A stretch of DNA of 64,000 bases from Lachnospiraceae bacterium (GCA_030524635.1 JAUNGG010000008.1:17817-81816), one strand, 5' to 3'; shown: positions 54,730 to 62,280, counted from the first letter of the stretch. The notes: generated from the letters alone by a model not told the origin. Numbers and translations: made by a program.

Positions 54730-54758
54730 ATCATAGCAAAAAAATATGCAAATGTAAA
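54730..54758 (-). promoter_or_regulatory. Promoter of the small gene and RADAR operon
   Basis: Minus strand TTTACA (54753-54758), 17-base spacer, TATGAT (54730-54735) preceded by TGC (extended -10). Confidence 0.75.
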
Positions 54759-54855
54759 CGGCTTCTGAAAAAGCTTAGTAAAAACTTTACAAGAGTAACG
54801 CAAAAGAGTGCATGATACTGCACCGCCCGCCATATGCCGCATTAGCATCCTGTTA

Positions 54856-55440
54856 TTAATCAATATATTCATCCAGTGTTTTCATGTTGTCAGCAAAACG
54901 ATTCATATTATCCTCATAAATAGATAAAATGCGTTCCATAAACAGCTTTTCTTTCTCCTGAGATGTGGCTGCCTGCCTATAGACAGCCACATCATAAAGG
55001 AAGAGAATGATCTCTTGCCGGTATTTTTCTGCCGTAATTCTATGGCGCACCCAAGTCTGGCCATATCGACGCAGCTTCAGACGTTTCGTTTCAAAATGGC
55101 GGAAGCCTGCAACGGCTAAAGCTGCCACCCACAGAACGGCAAGCACCACGGTAAGGCCCCATTTCACCTGATCTGCAGTAGGAAAAACGGCCAAACAATA
55201 GGCTGCAATTGCCGTTATGGCAGCCATTCCATTAACAGGCAAAACCTTCTTCATAATCTCTTCTGCCTTGTCAGCGCCAGTACTGATTGCCTTAATCTGT
55301 ATAAGCTTTTGATTGCAGGAAAAATAATTTTCCTTATTTGTTTTTGCATGCTGTTCGTTGTAGGTTACCCAATTTTTGACAAGATTGAAAAAATCTTTAT
55401 TGCTTAATTTCGTTTCTAATTGATTTAGTAGTTGATCCAT
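54856..55440 (-). CDS. SLATT-type two-helix membrane protein
   Basis: 194 residues from the ATG at 55440 (GAGGGGAG nine bases before it). N-terminal amphipathic helical part (1-65), two membrane helices (about 70-87 and 93-113, MAAITAIAAYCLAVF and WGLTVVLAVLWVAALAV) separated by a short loop, and a long charged C-terminal helical tail (115-194) rich in Arg/Lys/Glu. This is the SLATT/DUF4231 layout, proposed as a pore-forming effector of nucleotide-signalled immunity. SLATT genes have been reported as optional parts of RADAR loci. It has its own intergenic regions on both sides. Confidence 0.75.
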   Translation of the reverse strand: MDQLLNQLETKLSNKDFFNLVKNWVTYNEQHAKTNKENYFSCNQKLIQIKAISTGADKAEEIMKKVLPVNGMAAITAIAAYCLAVFPTADQVKWGLTVVLAVLWVAALAVAGFRHFETKRLKLRRYGQTWVRHRITAEKYRQEIILFLYDVAVYRQAATSQEKEKLFMERILSIYEDNMNRFADNMKTLDEYID

Positions 55441-55563
55441 AGCGTTTTCTCCCCTCATTGAGTTTTATTATGCTCGATCGCTGCGTTTGTGGTTGCCATC
55501 TTGTTGATGACTTGGATAAGCGTGAACTTATTATACATGATTGTGCGGGGGAGTCCGAATGCA

Positions 55564-56082
55564 CTATGAAATAAATTTCCCTACTTCAAAGGAATACAGC
55601 ATAACCTCCAGACATTGTTTATCAACATTTCTATATTTTAAATGGTAGTTAATATGTTGTAAAAATTTTAAGAATTCGGCTTCCTTGTCTGAACTCAAGG
55701 GTTCTGTTTCCTCCGGAACTAGAAGCTCATGTGCAATAAAGGTAGTGGCAAAGCCTTCATTCGCAAAGACCAGTTTAGAATCGGAGGATTCGCTTTGGAT
55801 CTGCAGCGGTTTCCGCCTTAATATCCAAAACACTTCGTATGCAACAATTTTCGTAATATTAATATGCTCAATCTTATGGAATTCCTTCAATCGGTAGACA
55901 TCGGTAAAGTAATCCATTACTAATTGCTGCAGAATATCCTCATTGACCACAAGCTTTCCCTGCTGACTGCGTTCGTTAATGTATTCCTGCATTTTATCAT
56001 ATAAATACTTAAAACGCTCCTGAATCGTTTCTGTGCCAAAATAATTGACCACTGTATCATAACTCAACGCATTTTCCTGCAT
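55564..56082 (-). CDS. Unknown protein, third gene of the synthetase operon
   Basis: 172 residues from the ATG at 56082, chosen because GGAGGAAGAGG directly precedes it; it overlaps the preceding gene by 26 bases. Mostly helical, acidic, no membrane segment or metal motif: ERFKYLYDKMQEYINERSQQ, EDILQQLVMDYFTDVYRLKEFHKIEH, then FWILRRKPLQIQ and a C-terminal YHLKYRNVDKQCLEVMLYSFE. I recognise no family. Co-expression with a nucleotide synthetase suggests an antitoxin, sensor or adaptor. Confidence 0.65.
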   Translation of the reverse strand: MQENALSYDTVVNYFGTETIQERFKYLYDKMQEYINERSQQGKLVVNEDILQQLVMDYFTDVYRLKEFHKIEHINITKIVAYEVFWILRRKPLQIQSESSDSKLVFANEGFATTFIAHELLVPEETEPLSSDKEAEFLKFLQHINYHLKYRNVDKQCLEVMLYSFEVGKFIS

Positions 56083-56314
56083 CCTCTTCCTCCAACATAT
56101 GAATAACTTTTTTCCCATTTGCAGATTTCAAGAAATCACAATATGAAATATAATCCTTTTCTTCCAATTCACCTGAAAATTTTGCATAACTGTTCGGCAG
56201 TACATCCATAGCCAGGCTGCCGTTAGATATCTTTTCCATCAGGCGCTCGGCCCCTTTTTCTGCTTTGATTGAATTTAAGATTCGGGATTTTCCCCAAAAG
56301 CTGTTCATGTTCAT
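56057..56314 (-). CDS. Small unknown protein, second gene of the synthetase operon
   Basis: 85 residues; AAGGAG seven bases before the ATG. Starts MNMNSFWGKSRILNSIKAEKG and has an acidic C-terminal half (SGELEEKDYISYCDFLKSANG, MLEEEDAGKCVEL). It begins 15 bases after the synthetase stop codon and overlaps the next gene. No family recognised. Its position resembles that of antitoxins for toxic small alarmone synthetases. Confidence 0.6.
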   Translation of the reverse strand: MNMNSFWGKSRILNSIKAEKGAERLMEKISNGSLAMDVLPNSYAKFSGELEEKDYISYCDFLKSANGKKVIHMLEEEDAGKCVEL

Positions 56315-56328
56315 TTCTGCTCTCCTTA

Positions 56329-57261
56329 TCAGAATAATACTCTCATCTTAGCATGTAAATCAGGCTCACATTTTATATGATCTGTCGAGATCGTCTGTGG
56401 TTCCTTTTTCTCAACGCCTTTTTTCATAAAATTCTCCTGCTGAAAAGCTGATTCTTCATAAAAAGAAATCAACCGGTCGGCAGCCACTGCTAAGCTGCTT
56501 AAAATCCCTATATATTCCTGCTTTTGTCGATTATTCTGATCATAGGGATACTTGATGCGATGGTCAAATTCCAGCCAGCCCTCTTCAAAAAGAGTTCTTA
56601 CCTGAATTTCAAAATAAACAGTCGCATACCGTATAATATAATGTACAGAACGATAGTGGGATTTAGAATTATCAATCCTTAAATTCTCATCCCAATACAA
56701 TTCACGATCTTCTTCTGAGGTAATGTAAACCACAGGTTTTTCAGCATGATAACTGTTTTCCAAAAATTTCCGCTTGATATTTGCTTCATCACTGTATTTG
56801 TCATAATTCGTGATAATATCTTCCGGAATTGTGACATAACGTTCCGGTAAATTGCGGAATATCCGCAATAAACTATTATGCACATCCCGCCAGTCGCGTT
56901 TATCTAATATGATAATCCGAACGCCGATCAAATCTGTTATGATTTTATTGTAATTGTCTGCATTGATTGATTTGTATTTATCTGGATTTTTATTCACATT
57001 TCGAATAATTTTTTCAATCAAATGATCCGGATCCTTTACTCTGCATCGAATCGAATGTATCTTACCAGTAAGCTCTTCATTTAATGTCGAAAGAATTTCT
57101 GCTCTGATTTTATCCAATCGCGGACCGCTGGACTGAAAATCATGATATATTTTTTCTAATTCATGCTCATCAATTTGAGAATTATCAATACTTTTCTGCG
57201 AAATATCAAATGCCTTCTGAATTCTCTTCAAATCAAATTCTTTGTCAAATTCAAATGCCAT
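56329..57261 (-). CDS. RelA/SpoT-type nucleotide pyrophosphokinase domain protein
   Basis: 310 residues, a stand-alone synthetase domain without hydrolase, TGS or ACT parts. Conserved synthetase motifs are present: IHSIRCRVKDPDHLIEKI near residue 75, ITDLIGVRIII (Asp110, Arg115), the G-loop SHYRSVHYII (Tyr203-His207), FEIQVRT (Glu218-Thr223) and EGWLEFDH. It would transfer pyrophosphate from ATP to a nucleotide or, like some toxic relatives, to tRNA. GAGGAAAA stands before the ATG and a good promoter lies upstream. First of three overlapping or tightly spaced genes followed by the SLATT gene, which suggests a defence or toxin-antitoxin role rather than housekeeping stringent response. Confidence 0.85.
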   Translation of the reverse strand: MAFEFDKEFDLKRIQKAFDISQKSIDNSQIDEHELEKIYHDFQSSGPRLDKIRAEILSTLNEELTGKIHSIRCRVKDPDHLIEKIIRNVNKNPDKYKSINADNYNKIITDLIGVRIIILDKRDWRDVHNSLLRIFRNLPERYVTIPEDIITNYDKYSDEANIKRKFLENSYHAEKPVVYITSEEDRELYWDENLRIDNSKSHYRSVHYIIRYATVYFEIQVRTLFEEGWLEFDHRIKYPYDQNNRQKQEYIGILSSLAVAADRLISFYEESAFQQENFMKKGVEKKEPQTISTDHIKCEPDLHAKMRVLF

Positions 57262-57293
57262 ATTGTTTTCCTCTGTAATCTGGTGGTATGTTT

Positions 57294-57322
57294 ATCATAC
57301 TATTAGTTGATTGATTTTTCAA
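57294..57322 (-). promoter_or_regulatory. Promoter of the RelA/SpoT-type operon
   Basis: Minus strand TTGAAA (57317-57322), 17-base spacer, TATGAT (57294-57299), about 33 bases before the start codon. Confidence 0.75.
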
Positions 57323-57573
57323 TGTTTTTTGCTGTATATTTCGGATAAGATGATTGCTCGTTACTGTTCAGGACGCAATGTCATTTAGTTTAGATCAGGC
57401 GAAAGAAGAAGCATTCCAGTAAATGGAAATCTAACTTTCGAAATAAAGGTGATTTAGACGGCTGATACGGGATTGGTTCAACAGGAATTGTTTTGGAGAG
57501 TTTTCGTTGCATGACAAATAAGCAGATTTACATCTGCTTCAAAAAAAACATAATAGTTGTTGATGAAACTGTC
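57323..57573. other. Gene-free junction between defence island and mobile remnants
   Basis: No supported gene, repeat or RNA seen. It separates the outermost promoter of the defence island from the IS4 fragment. Confidence 0.5.
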
Positions 57574-57958
57574 TTATGCTGCGCGATATATGAAATATCG
57601 CGGCTTTCGGAAGGGCGCCGTTTGGAGCCGGGGATACTTCCGGTCATTCCTGATAGGAATCAATTCATTTTTGGAGCAGTGACATCACATCTATTGGGTC
57701 TTTCTTCGTGTTTAGGCTGAGAAAGCCCCTGCAAATATAGGCGGCCGCACTAAAATTCACTTTATATTCATGTTTCGTTTCTCCCCGCGTTATAACCGTA
57801 TAATTGATAAGAGTTTCTGTTATGTTGTACGCAATTAGTTTCGCCCATATTTCCTGCTTGATGTAATCTGGCTTGTAAGCATGGAAGTTACTCAGTCCGA
57901 TTGCATATTTCAGCTTATGGAAAGACCCCTCGATGTTCCATCTGGTATAGTATAGAAG
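57574..57958 (-). pseudogene. C-terminal remnant of an IS4-family transposase
   Basis: The minus strand reads LYYTRWNIEGSFHKLKYAIG, then NFHAYKPDYIKQEIWAKLIAYN and YICRGFLSL, and after a frame change IRNDRKYPR...FIYRAA, stop. The Tyr-Arg and Glu-Lys residues of the YREK signature of IS4 transposases are there (the R..E..K region), but everything upstream is missing and the end is frameshifted. Not functional. Confidence 0.75.
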
Positions 57959-57987
57959 TTTGATACTTCAGACGGGAATTCTCCAGA

Positions 57988-58292
57988 TGGAAGATTCGTC
58001 ACAATGCATTCATAAGAACCGTCAAAAATTACAGGCAGAGCAGGAAAAGGTGCAGCGGGAAATCCGCCAGTTGGAGAACCGCCAGAAAATCCTGCTGAAC
58101 AAGCAGACTGACGCAGAGCGCAGGGCGAGGACACGCCGCCTGATCGAGCATGGAGCGATTCTGGAAAGTATTTTCCCCGCTCTTGCCGATTTGTCCGGCG
58201 AGGAAGTCAATGCGTTTCTACTGGCCGTTTCCCGCCTGCCGGGAGTGCCGAAACTGCCGCAGGACAAGCAACCAATCCCAGATGTGGAGTAA
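57988..58292 (+). CDS. DUF3847 family protein, probably truncated
   Basis: 101 residues from the ATG at 57988, which lacks a clear ribosome site; the N-terminus was probably cut by the neighbouring IS remnant. Coiled-coil Gln/Arg/Glu-rich core (AEQEKVQREIRQLENRQKIL), then RTRRLIEHGAILESIFP, the DUF3847 signature. Such genes stand immediately upstream of MobA/MobL relaxase genes in clostridial mobilisable elements, as here. Role unknown, possibly an accessory of relaxosome or copy control. Confidence 0.65.
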
Positions 58293-58304
58293 CTATGCAG
58301 ATTC

Positions 58305-58336
58305 CAATGGCGCACTTATGCACCGTTACCGGTGCT
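58305..58336 (-). other. oriT: Putative origin of transfer (MobQ-type oriT)
   Basis: Minus strand: inverted repeat GCACCG-GTAA-CGGTGC (58320-58335) followed at once by ATAAGTGCGCC (58308-58318). A hairpin followed by TAAGTGCGCC is the nick-region layout of RSF1010/R1162 and of pIP501- and pSK41-type oriT, which are served by MobQ relaxases. It lies 150 bases upstream of a MobA/MobL gene. Confidence 0.75.
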
Positions 58337-58416
58337 GTGTGTCCTGCCAGGGGCTGTTACGTACTTCGTCCGCGATGGTGAGCTACACTCCCCAAATCCC
58401 TTGTGCGCTCCGCGCA

Positions 58417-58445
58417 GAGGGACACCCGCCTTGCGGCTATCCCTC
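58417..58445. repeat. Inverted repeat upstream of the relaxase gene
   Basis: GAGGGA.ACCCGC / GCGGCT.TCCCTC with a short centre, 43 bases before the relaxase start. Could be a terminator-like or regulatory hairpin; a T-run is lacking. Confidence 0.4.
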
Positions 58446-58488
58446 TCCACGGAGCCTATATATCCCCGCCCGAAAGGAGGTCTGACCT

Positions 58489-59646
58489 ATGGCGATATAT
58501 CGCTGTACCGTTAAGATATTTCAGCGCAGCAAGGGCCGGTCTGCTGTGGCCGGATCCGCCTATCGCAGCGGCATGAAGCTGACAAACGAATGGGACGGAC
58601 AGACCCATGATTTTACCCGCAAGCGCGGTATTGTTCACACCGAGATCATGCTGCCGCCCCATGCCCCGCTGGAATTTTCTGACCGCTCTACTCTCTGGAA
58701 CAGTGTGGAGCAAATCGAGAAAGCAAAGGACGGCCCCCACACCCATATCATGCTGACAATCCGCCCACTGAAAGAATCCGGCGAATGGGGAGCCAAGTGC
58801 CGCAAGGTCTATGATCTGGACGAGCGCGGTCAGCGCATCCCGGACGGAAAAGGCGGCTGGAAAAACCACAGGGAAGATACAATCGACTGGAATGATAGAG
58901 GAAATGTGGAATTATGGCGCAAAGCGTGGGCGGACTATACCAATCGGGCACTGATTGCCGCTAATCAGCAGGAGCTGGTAGACCATCGCAGCTATAAACG
59001 TCAGGGCATTGATAAAATTCCCACCGCCCACATGGGCGTTGCTGCAACCCAGATGGAAAAGCGCGGCGTTCAGACCCGAAAGGGAGATTTGAACCGTCAG
59101 ATTGCCGCAGACAATAAGCTGCTGAAAGAGATCAAAGCCCGCATTACCCAACTTTACAACTGGTCGAAGGAAGAGGCCGCCAAGCCGCAGGGCAAGGACA
59201 GCATTATGAATCAGCTATGGCAGGCACAGCATGAAATGAACCACAGCGCCGCCTGCTCTAACTATGACAAAGCGAAAGCCTTGAAGCAGAGTGCCGCCCT
59301 GTTCAATTTCCTGCATGGCAACGGCATCACTTCCATGCAGCAGCTTCACGAAAAAATCTCCGCCATGAACGGCACTTACTATGACCTGCGCGGCCAGATT
59401 GTCAGCGGGGAGCGCCGGTTGAAAGTGCTGGACGAGCATTTGAAGATGTGGGCGCAATATGAAAAACACAAAGGAACCCGCCGCCCGGTATCTGGAAAAT
59501 CTGAAAGCCAGCGGCGAGCTAATCACGCCGAAGAAATGGCAGGCCGAGGCCGAAAAGCTGACCGCACAGAAAGATTTACAGTATCGGCAGATGAAAGCCA
59601 TGCGGGAGGAAATCAAGGCTGTGGAGAGCTTACGGAAAGCGGCTGA
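58489..59646 (+). CDS. MobA/MobL (MobQ) relaxase, internally deleted and frameshifted
   Basis: 385 residues. Nicks oriT and leads conjugative transfer when intact. Start MAIYRCTVKIFQRSKGRSAVAGSAYRSG and MAFGT-like AAGG site before the ATG are normal. But about 40 residues usually found between VEQIEKAK and the HUH histidine motif (here DGPHTHIMLTIRP) are missing, and after YEKHKGT (about 59480) the frame shifts, so the last 55 residues (RRPVSGKSESQ...) are out of frame. The catalytic Tyr region at the start and the HTH histidines remain. Probably inactive. Confidence 0.8.
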   Translation: MAIYRCTVKIFQRSKGRSAVAGSAYRSGMKLTNEWDGQTHDFTRKRGIVHTEIMLPPHAPLEFSDRSTLWNSVEQIEKAKDGPHTHIMLTIRPLKESGEWGAKCRKVYDLDERGQRIPDGKGGWKNHREDTIDWNDRGNVELWRKAWADYTNRALIAANQQELVDHRSYKRQGIDKIPTAHMGVAATQMEKRGVQTRKGDLNRQIAADNKLLKEIKARITQLYNWSKEEAAKPQGKDSIMNQLWQAQHEMNHSAACSNYDKAKALKQSAALFNFLHGNGITSMQQLHEKISAMNGTYYDLRGQIVSGERRLKVLDEHLKMWAQYEKHKGTRRPVSGKSESQRRANHAEEMAGRGRKADRTERFTVSADESHAGGNQGCGELTESG

Positions 59647-59698
59647 ACAGCTTGCCAAGACCGAGCAGACCACGAAAAAGGAGGAACACGAGTTATAA
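59459..59698 (+). pseudogene. Frame-shifted C-terminus of the relaxase
   Basis: Carries the natural relaxase ending in another frame: AARYLENLKASGELITPKKW, EAEKLTAQKDLQYRQMKAM and a Lys/Glu-rich end. It overlaps the main ORF, and together they represent one original gene with a deletion at about 59480. Confidence 0.7.
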
Positions 59699-59752
59699 GC
59701 ACAGAAACGCCGCCGTACAGAAAAACTTCCTATGCGGCGGCCAGAATCTTTG

Positions 59753-60043
59753 CTATTTACCGAACAAGTCGCTGTGTGTTCCAGTGCGGGCTAAGGTCAG
59801 CACCAGTACATCATCCTCAATGCGGTAGACCAGCAGCCAATCCGGGAGGATATGACACTCACGGTGTCCCACCCAATTCCCGGACAAGGCGTGATCTTTG
59901 TTCTTTTCCGGGAGCGGTTCGCCCATTGCAAGAGCAGCAACCACATCCTCTAACAGCCCAATTTTTAATCCGCGCTTCATTGCCAGCTTGTAGTCTTTTT
60001 TGAATTGCGTGGTGGGCTTAACAGTGTACTTTGTTTTCCTCAT
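59753..60043 (-). CDS. yafQ: YafQ/RelE-type mRNA interferase toxin
   Basis: 96 residues. RelE-superfamily toxin that cleaves mRNA on the ribosome. Family landmarks: VKPTTQFKKDYKLAMKRG, EPLPEKNKDHALSGNWVGHRECHILPDWLLVYRI and LTLARTGTHSDLF, with the catalytic histidines of YafQ (HALSG, HREC, THSDLF). It follows its antitoxin with a four-base overlap, the usual order. Intact. Confidence 0.92.
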   Translation of the reverse strand: MRKTKYTVKPTTQFKKDYKLAMKRGLKIGLLEDVVAALAMGEPLPEKNKDHALSGNWVGHRECHILPDWLLVYRIEDDVLVLTLARTGTHSDLFGK

Positions 60044-60318
60044 GCTTTCAGGTCTGCGAACAGCTCATCCAGATCGGTATATCCTTTCACAGACGGATCT
60101 TTCGCAATCCTTTCCGCTTCCAACATGGCGGCAATCGTTTCCTTGTTGGGCTGATTCAAAGAAATGTCAAAAGGAATCCTGCCCTCACGGAGCGACTGGC
60201 GGACAAAGATATTGAACGCTGTGGACAGGTTCATACCGAGTTCTCCAAACAGGGCATCGGCCTGCGCTTTCAAATCCGAATCCATGCGGATGCTGATATT
60301 TGTGGTAGAGCCAGCCAT
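60040..60318 (-). CDS. dinJ: DinJ/RelB-type antitoxin
   Basis: 92 residues from the ATG at 60318 (AAAGGAGATGG before it). Ribbon-helix-helix N-terminus (TTNISIRMDSDLKAQADALFGELGMNLSTAFNIFVRQSL) and an acidic C-terminal toxin-binding tail (TDLDELFADLKA). Neutralises YafQ and represses the pair. Stabilises the mobile element in which it lies. Confidence 0.92.
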   Translation of the reverse strand: MAGSTTNISIRMDSDLKAQADALFGELGMNLSTAFNIFVRQSLREGRIPFDISLNQPNKETIAAMLEAERIAKDPSVKGYTDLDELFADLKA

Positions 60319-60424
60319 ATAACCATCTCCTTTCGTGCTGGTGATTATAGTATATGCCATCTGCACGAAAAACGCAATGCTTTGCACGAAAAATCAACAG
60401 CAAATTTATTTTCAAGGAGGCAAA

Positions 60425-60601
60425 ATGCAGAAATTGATTTTAACAATCTCGATTACCATACAAATCCCGGAGCCGCCTATGCCGCCCACGCCAGCCAGTG
60501 CAAAAAAGCCGGAGCCGGTTTTTGCAAAGCAGCAGCCGCCTGTGTGCCGCCACCATGAAGCGAATCAAGGCTGCCGAGCGCAAGCGGAAACAAAGGGCTA
60601 A
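60425..60601 (+). other. Small possibly broken ORF of the mobile element
   Basis: AAGGAGG five bases before an ATG opens MQKLILTISITIQIP..., a Pro-rich 58-codon frame. One base off, the same DNA reads DFNNLDYHTNPGAAYAAHAS and QCKKAGAGFCKAAAACVPP, which looks more protein-like and would follow from one missing base after the third codon. I suspect a small element gene with a frameshift; no family recognised. Confidence 0.3.
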
Positions 60602-60646
60602 ATGTCACGCTTTAGGGGCTGAAAAAGCTGATGTGATATAAAAAAG

Positions 60647-60676
60647 TTGACAGCTTATTCTCAAGGATTTCATAAT
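60647..60676 (+). promoter_or_regulatory. IS3 promoter with a hairpin over the orfA ribosome site
   Basis: TTGACA (60647-60652), 18-base spacer, CATAAT (60671-60676). CTTATTCTC (60654-60662) pairs with GAGAATAAG (60685-60693), which abuts the GGAGG of orfA; readthrough transcripts from outside could thus hide the ribosome site. Confidence 0.5.
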
Positions 60677-60705
60677 AAAATCAAGAGAATAAGGAGGTAC
60701 TCAAA

Positions 60706-61038
60706 GTGGCACGTAAATATGATCATGAATACAAAGTACAGGCTGTAAAACTGGCAAAAGAAATCGGTGGCGCTAAGGCTGCTAAAGAATTGGGGATTCC
60801 GGAAGGAACCATCCATACATGGCTCAAAGCGGTCAGAGCCGGTAAGTTGGACATCGGTGAAGGAGCCCATACTCCCACCAGCGCAATGAGCCTGGCAGAA
60901 GAGATTACGATGCTTCATAAACGTGTCAAGGAGCAGGATAAAGAAATCCGTCGCTTAAAAGAGGAAAACGAGTTTCTGGAGGAAGTCAGCACTTTTTTCG
61001 CAGCCAGCCGTCGGAAGTCAGTAAAAACCAGAGAATGA
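60706..61038 (+). CDS. IS3-family transposase OrfA
   Basis: 110 residues beginning with GTG (AAGGAGG upstream). Helix-turn-helix (DHEYKVQAVKLAKEIGGAKAAKELGIPEGTIHTWLKA) followed by a leucine-zipper-like coiled coil (SLAEEITMLHKRVKEQDKEIRRLKEENEFLEEV). Its stop overlaps the orfB start as ATGA. Intact. Confidence 0.9.
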   Translation: MARKYDHEYKVQAVKLAKEIGGAKAAKELGIPEGTIHTWLKAVRAGKLDIGEGAHTPTSAMSLAEEITMLHKRVKEQDKEIRRLKEENEFLEEVSTFFAASRRKSVKTRE

Positions 61039-61809
61039 TGTTTCTCGCTCTCAAGACAGAGGCTGGCAGGATCAAAGGGAAAATTGCATTCTATTGCTGC
61101 ATGCTTGGTGTCAGCTGTCAGGGATTCTATAAATATTTCGCCAATAAAGACCGCCCATGGAAGTATCAGGGTCTGCTCATAAAGCAGCCGGATGGGATCC
61201 ATATTCCCAGCGAACGGACTGTGTACAGAGTCGTGGATCAGATTGGTCTTAGCCATCGTCCAAAACACAAACCAAACGGAATTACAAAAGCCAACCGGGA
61301 AGCGATGAAATCTGATGATCTTTTAAGGAAAGATATTCACTCCGATGCCCCGCTGGAAAAATGCGTCACAGAGATCACAGAGATCAAGGCAGCGGATGGG
61401 AAGCTATATGTATCAGCAATTTTTGATTGCTTTGATCTTGGCGTCCTCGGTCTTGCGATGGAGACGAATATGAAAGCTGTTGTGTATCCATACATTAGAG
61501 AACGCACTGACTGCCTATCCGTCTTTGAAAGGGGCCACTATCCATAGTGACCGTGGAGCGCAGTATACCAGCGAGATTTACCGTCAGGCCATTAGCAAGC
61601 ACGGTATCTGCCAGAGCATGAACAGTGCCGGAGGTCGGTGCCATGATAATGCACGCTGCGAAAGTATGTGGGCACGGACGAAGACCGAACTCCTATACGA
61701 TCGCTACGATACAGAGCAAATGACAGTAGAAGAATTGAAGGTACTGGTATGGCGCTACTTCATTAGCTACTGGAATAACCGGAGGATACCGCCGAAAATC
61801 CCATGCTGA
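61035..61809 (+). pseudogene. IS3-family transposase OrfB, broken
   Basis: DDE integrase reading in two frames. Frame one runs MMFLALKTEAGRIKGKIAFY to about 61480; after a one-base change near 61479 the second frame continues CIHTLENALTAYPSLKGATIHSDRGAQYTS to RYFISYWNNRR. About 25 residues are missing after RPWKYQ, the first catalytic Asp is Glu (VTEITEI where the family has TDITEI), and the C-terminus is cut. Inactive. Confidence 0.85.
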
Positions 61810-61850
61810 TAAGCAACGATACATGAGAATGTCGAAAGATATCCAAACGT

Positions 61851-62036
61851 TTGGATTTTTTTCGGCATAGTCATGCCAGTCTGCTTATTGAGATGGGATT
61901 TAATGTACTGGAAATATCTGAACGGTTGGGACACGAATCTGTTAAGACCACGCTCGATACTTATTCGCATCTGTATCCAGACAAGGATCAACATCTTGCC
62001 GGAGCATTGAACCGGTTGCGCCGCCCAGAGCCTTAA
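61851..62036 (+). pseudogene. C-terminal fragment of a tyrosine recombinase (phage/ICE integrase)
   Basis: 62 codons: RHSHASLLIEMGFNVLEISERLGH and TTLDTYSHLYPDKD contain the Arg-x-x-His (RHSH), LGH and catalytic Tyr motifs. The core and N-terminal domains are missing because the IS3 sequence precedes it. Left over from an integrative element. Confidence 0.8.
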
Positions 62037-62248
62037 AATATCACAATGATTCAGAAGAGCCAAAAGGTTGCAAAAGGGGCATTTTTTTTCGTAACATCAC
62101 ATTAACATCACAAGCAAAAATGAAAAGCCGAAAACCCTTGAAAATGCAAGGCTTCGATAAGGATGGTTGAAGAAATCAAGTAAAATCAAGGCTTTGTGGA
62201 CAGTGACAGACAATGCAATCATCCAAAACTGAATAAGTTTACAGAGCA
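62037..62248. other. Non-coding region after the integrase stub
   Basis: A/T-rich, with short repeats such as ATCACATTAACATCACA and TTGAAAATGCAAGGCTT; a possible former attachment-site region, but no pair could be found inside the window. Confidence 0.3.
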
Positions 62249-62280
62249 GGGATACCGTTTTCCATGATGGTATCCCTTTT
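62249..62280. terminator. Terminator-like hairpin
   Basis: GGGATACC (62249-62256) / GGTATCCC (62269-62276) followed by TTTT. Confidence 0.65.

Larger units (their letters stand above)
60640..61815 (+). mobile_element. IS3-family insertion sequence, decayed
   Basis: Contains an intact orfA, a broken orfB, and an upstream promoter. Terminal inverted repeats could not be fixed; the right end may have been lost, since the last residues of orfB are missing and an integrase fragment follows at once. Confidence 0.65.

Noticed and set aside
54651..54872. 73-codon minus-strand ORF between the SLATT gene and the small RADAR leader gene
   Set aside because: It spans the promoter at 54730-54758, overlaps both neighbours and has no ribosome site.
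57493..57720. 75-codon plus-strand ORF in the junction region
   Set aside because: It is antisense to the IS4 transposase remnant, whose protein similarity is on the minus strand.
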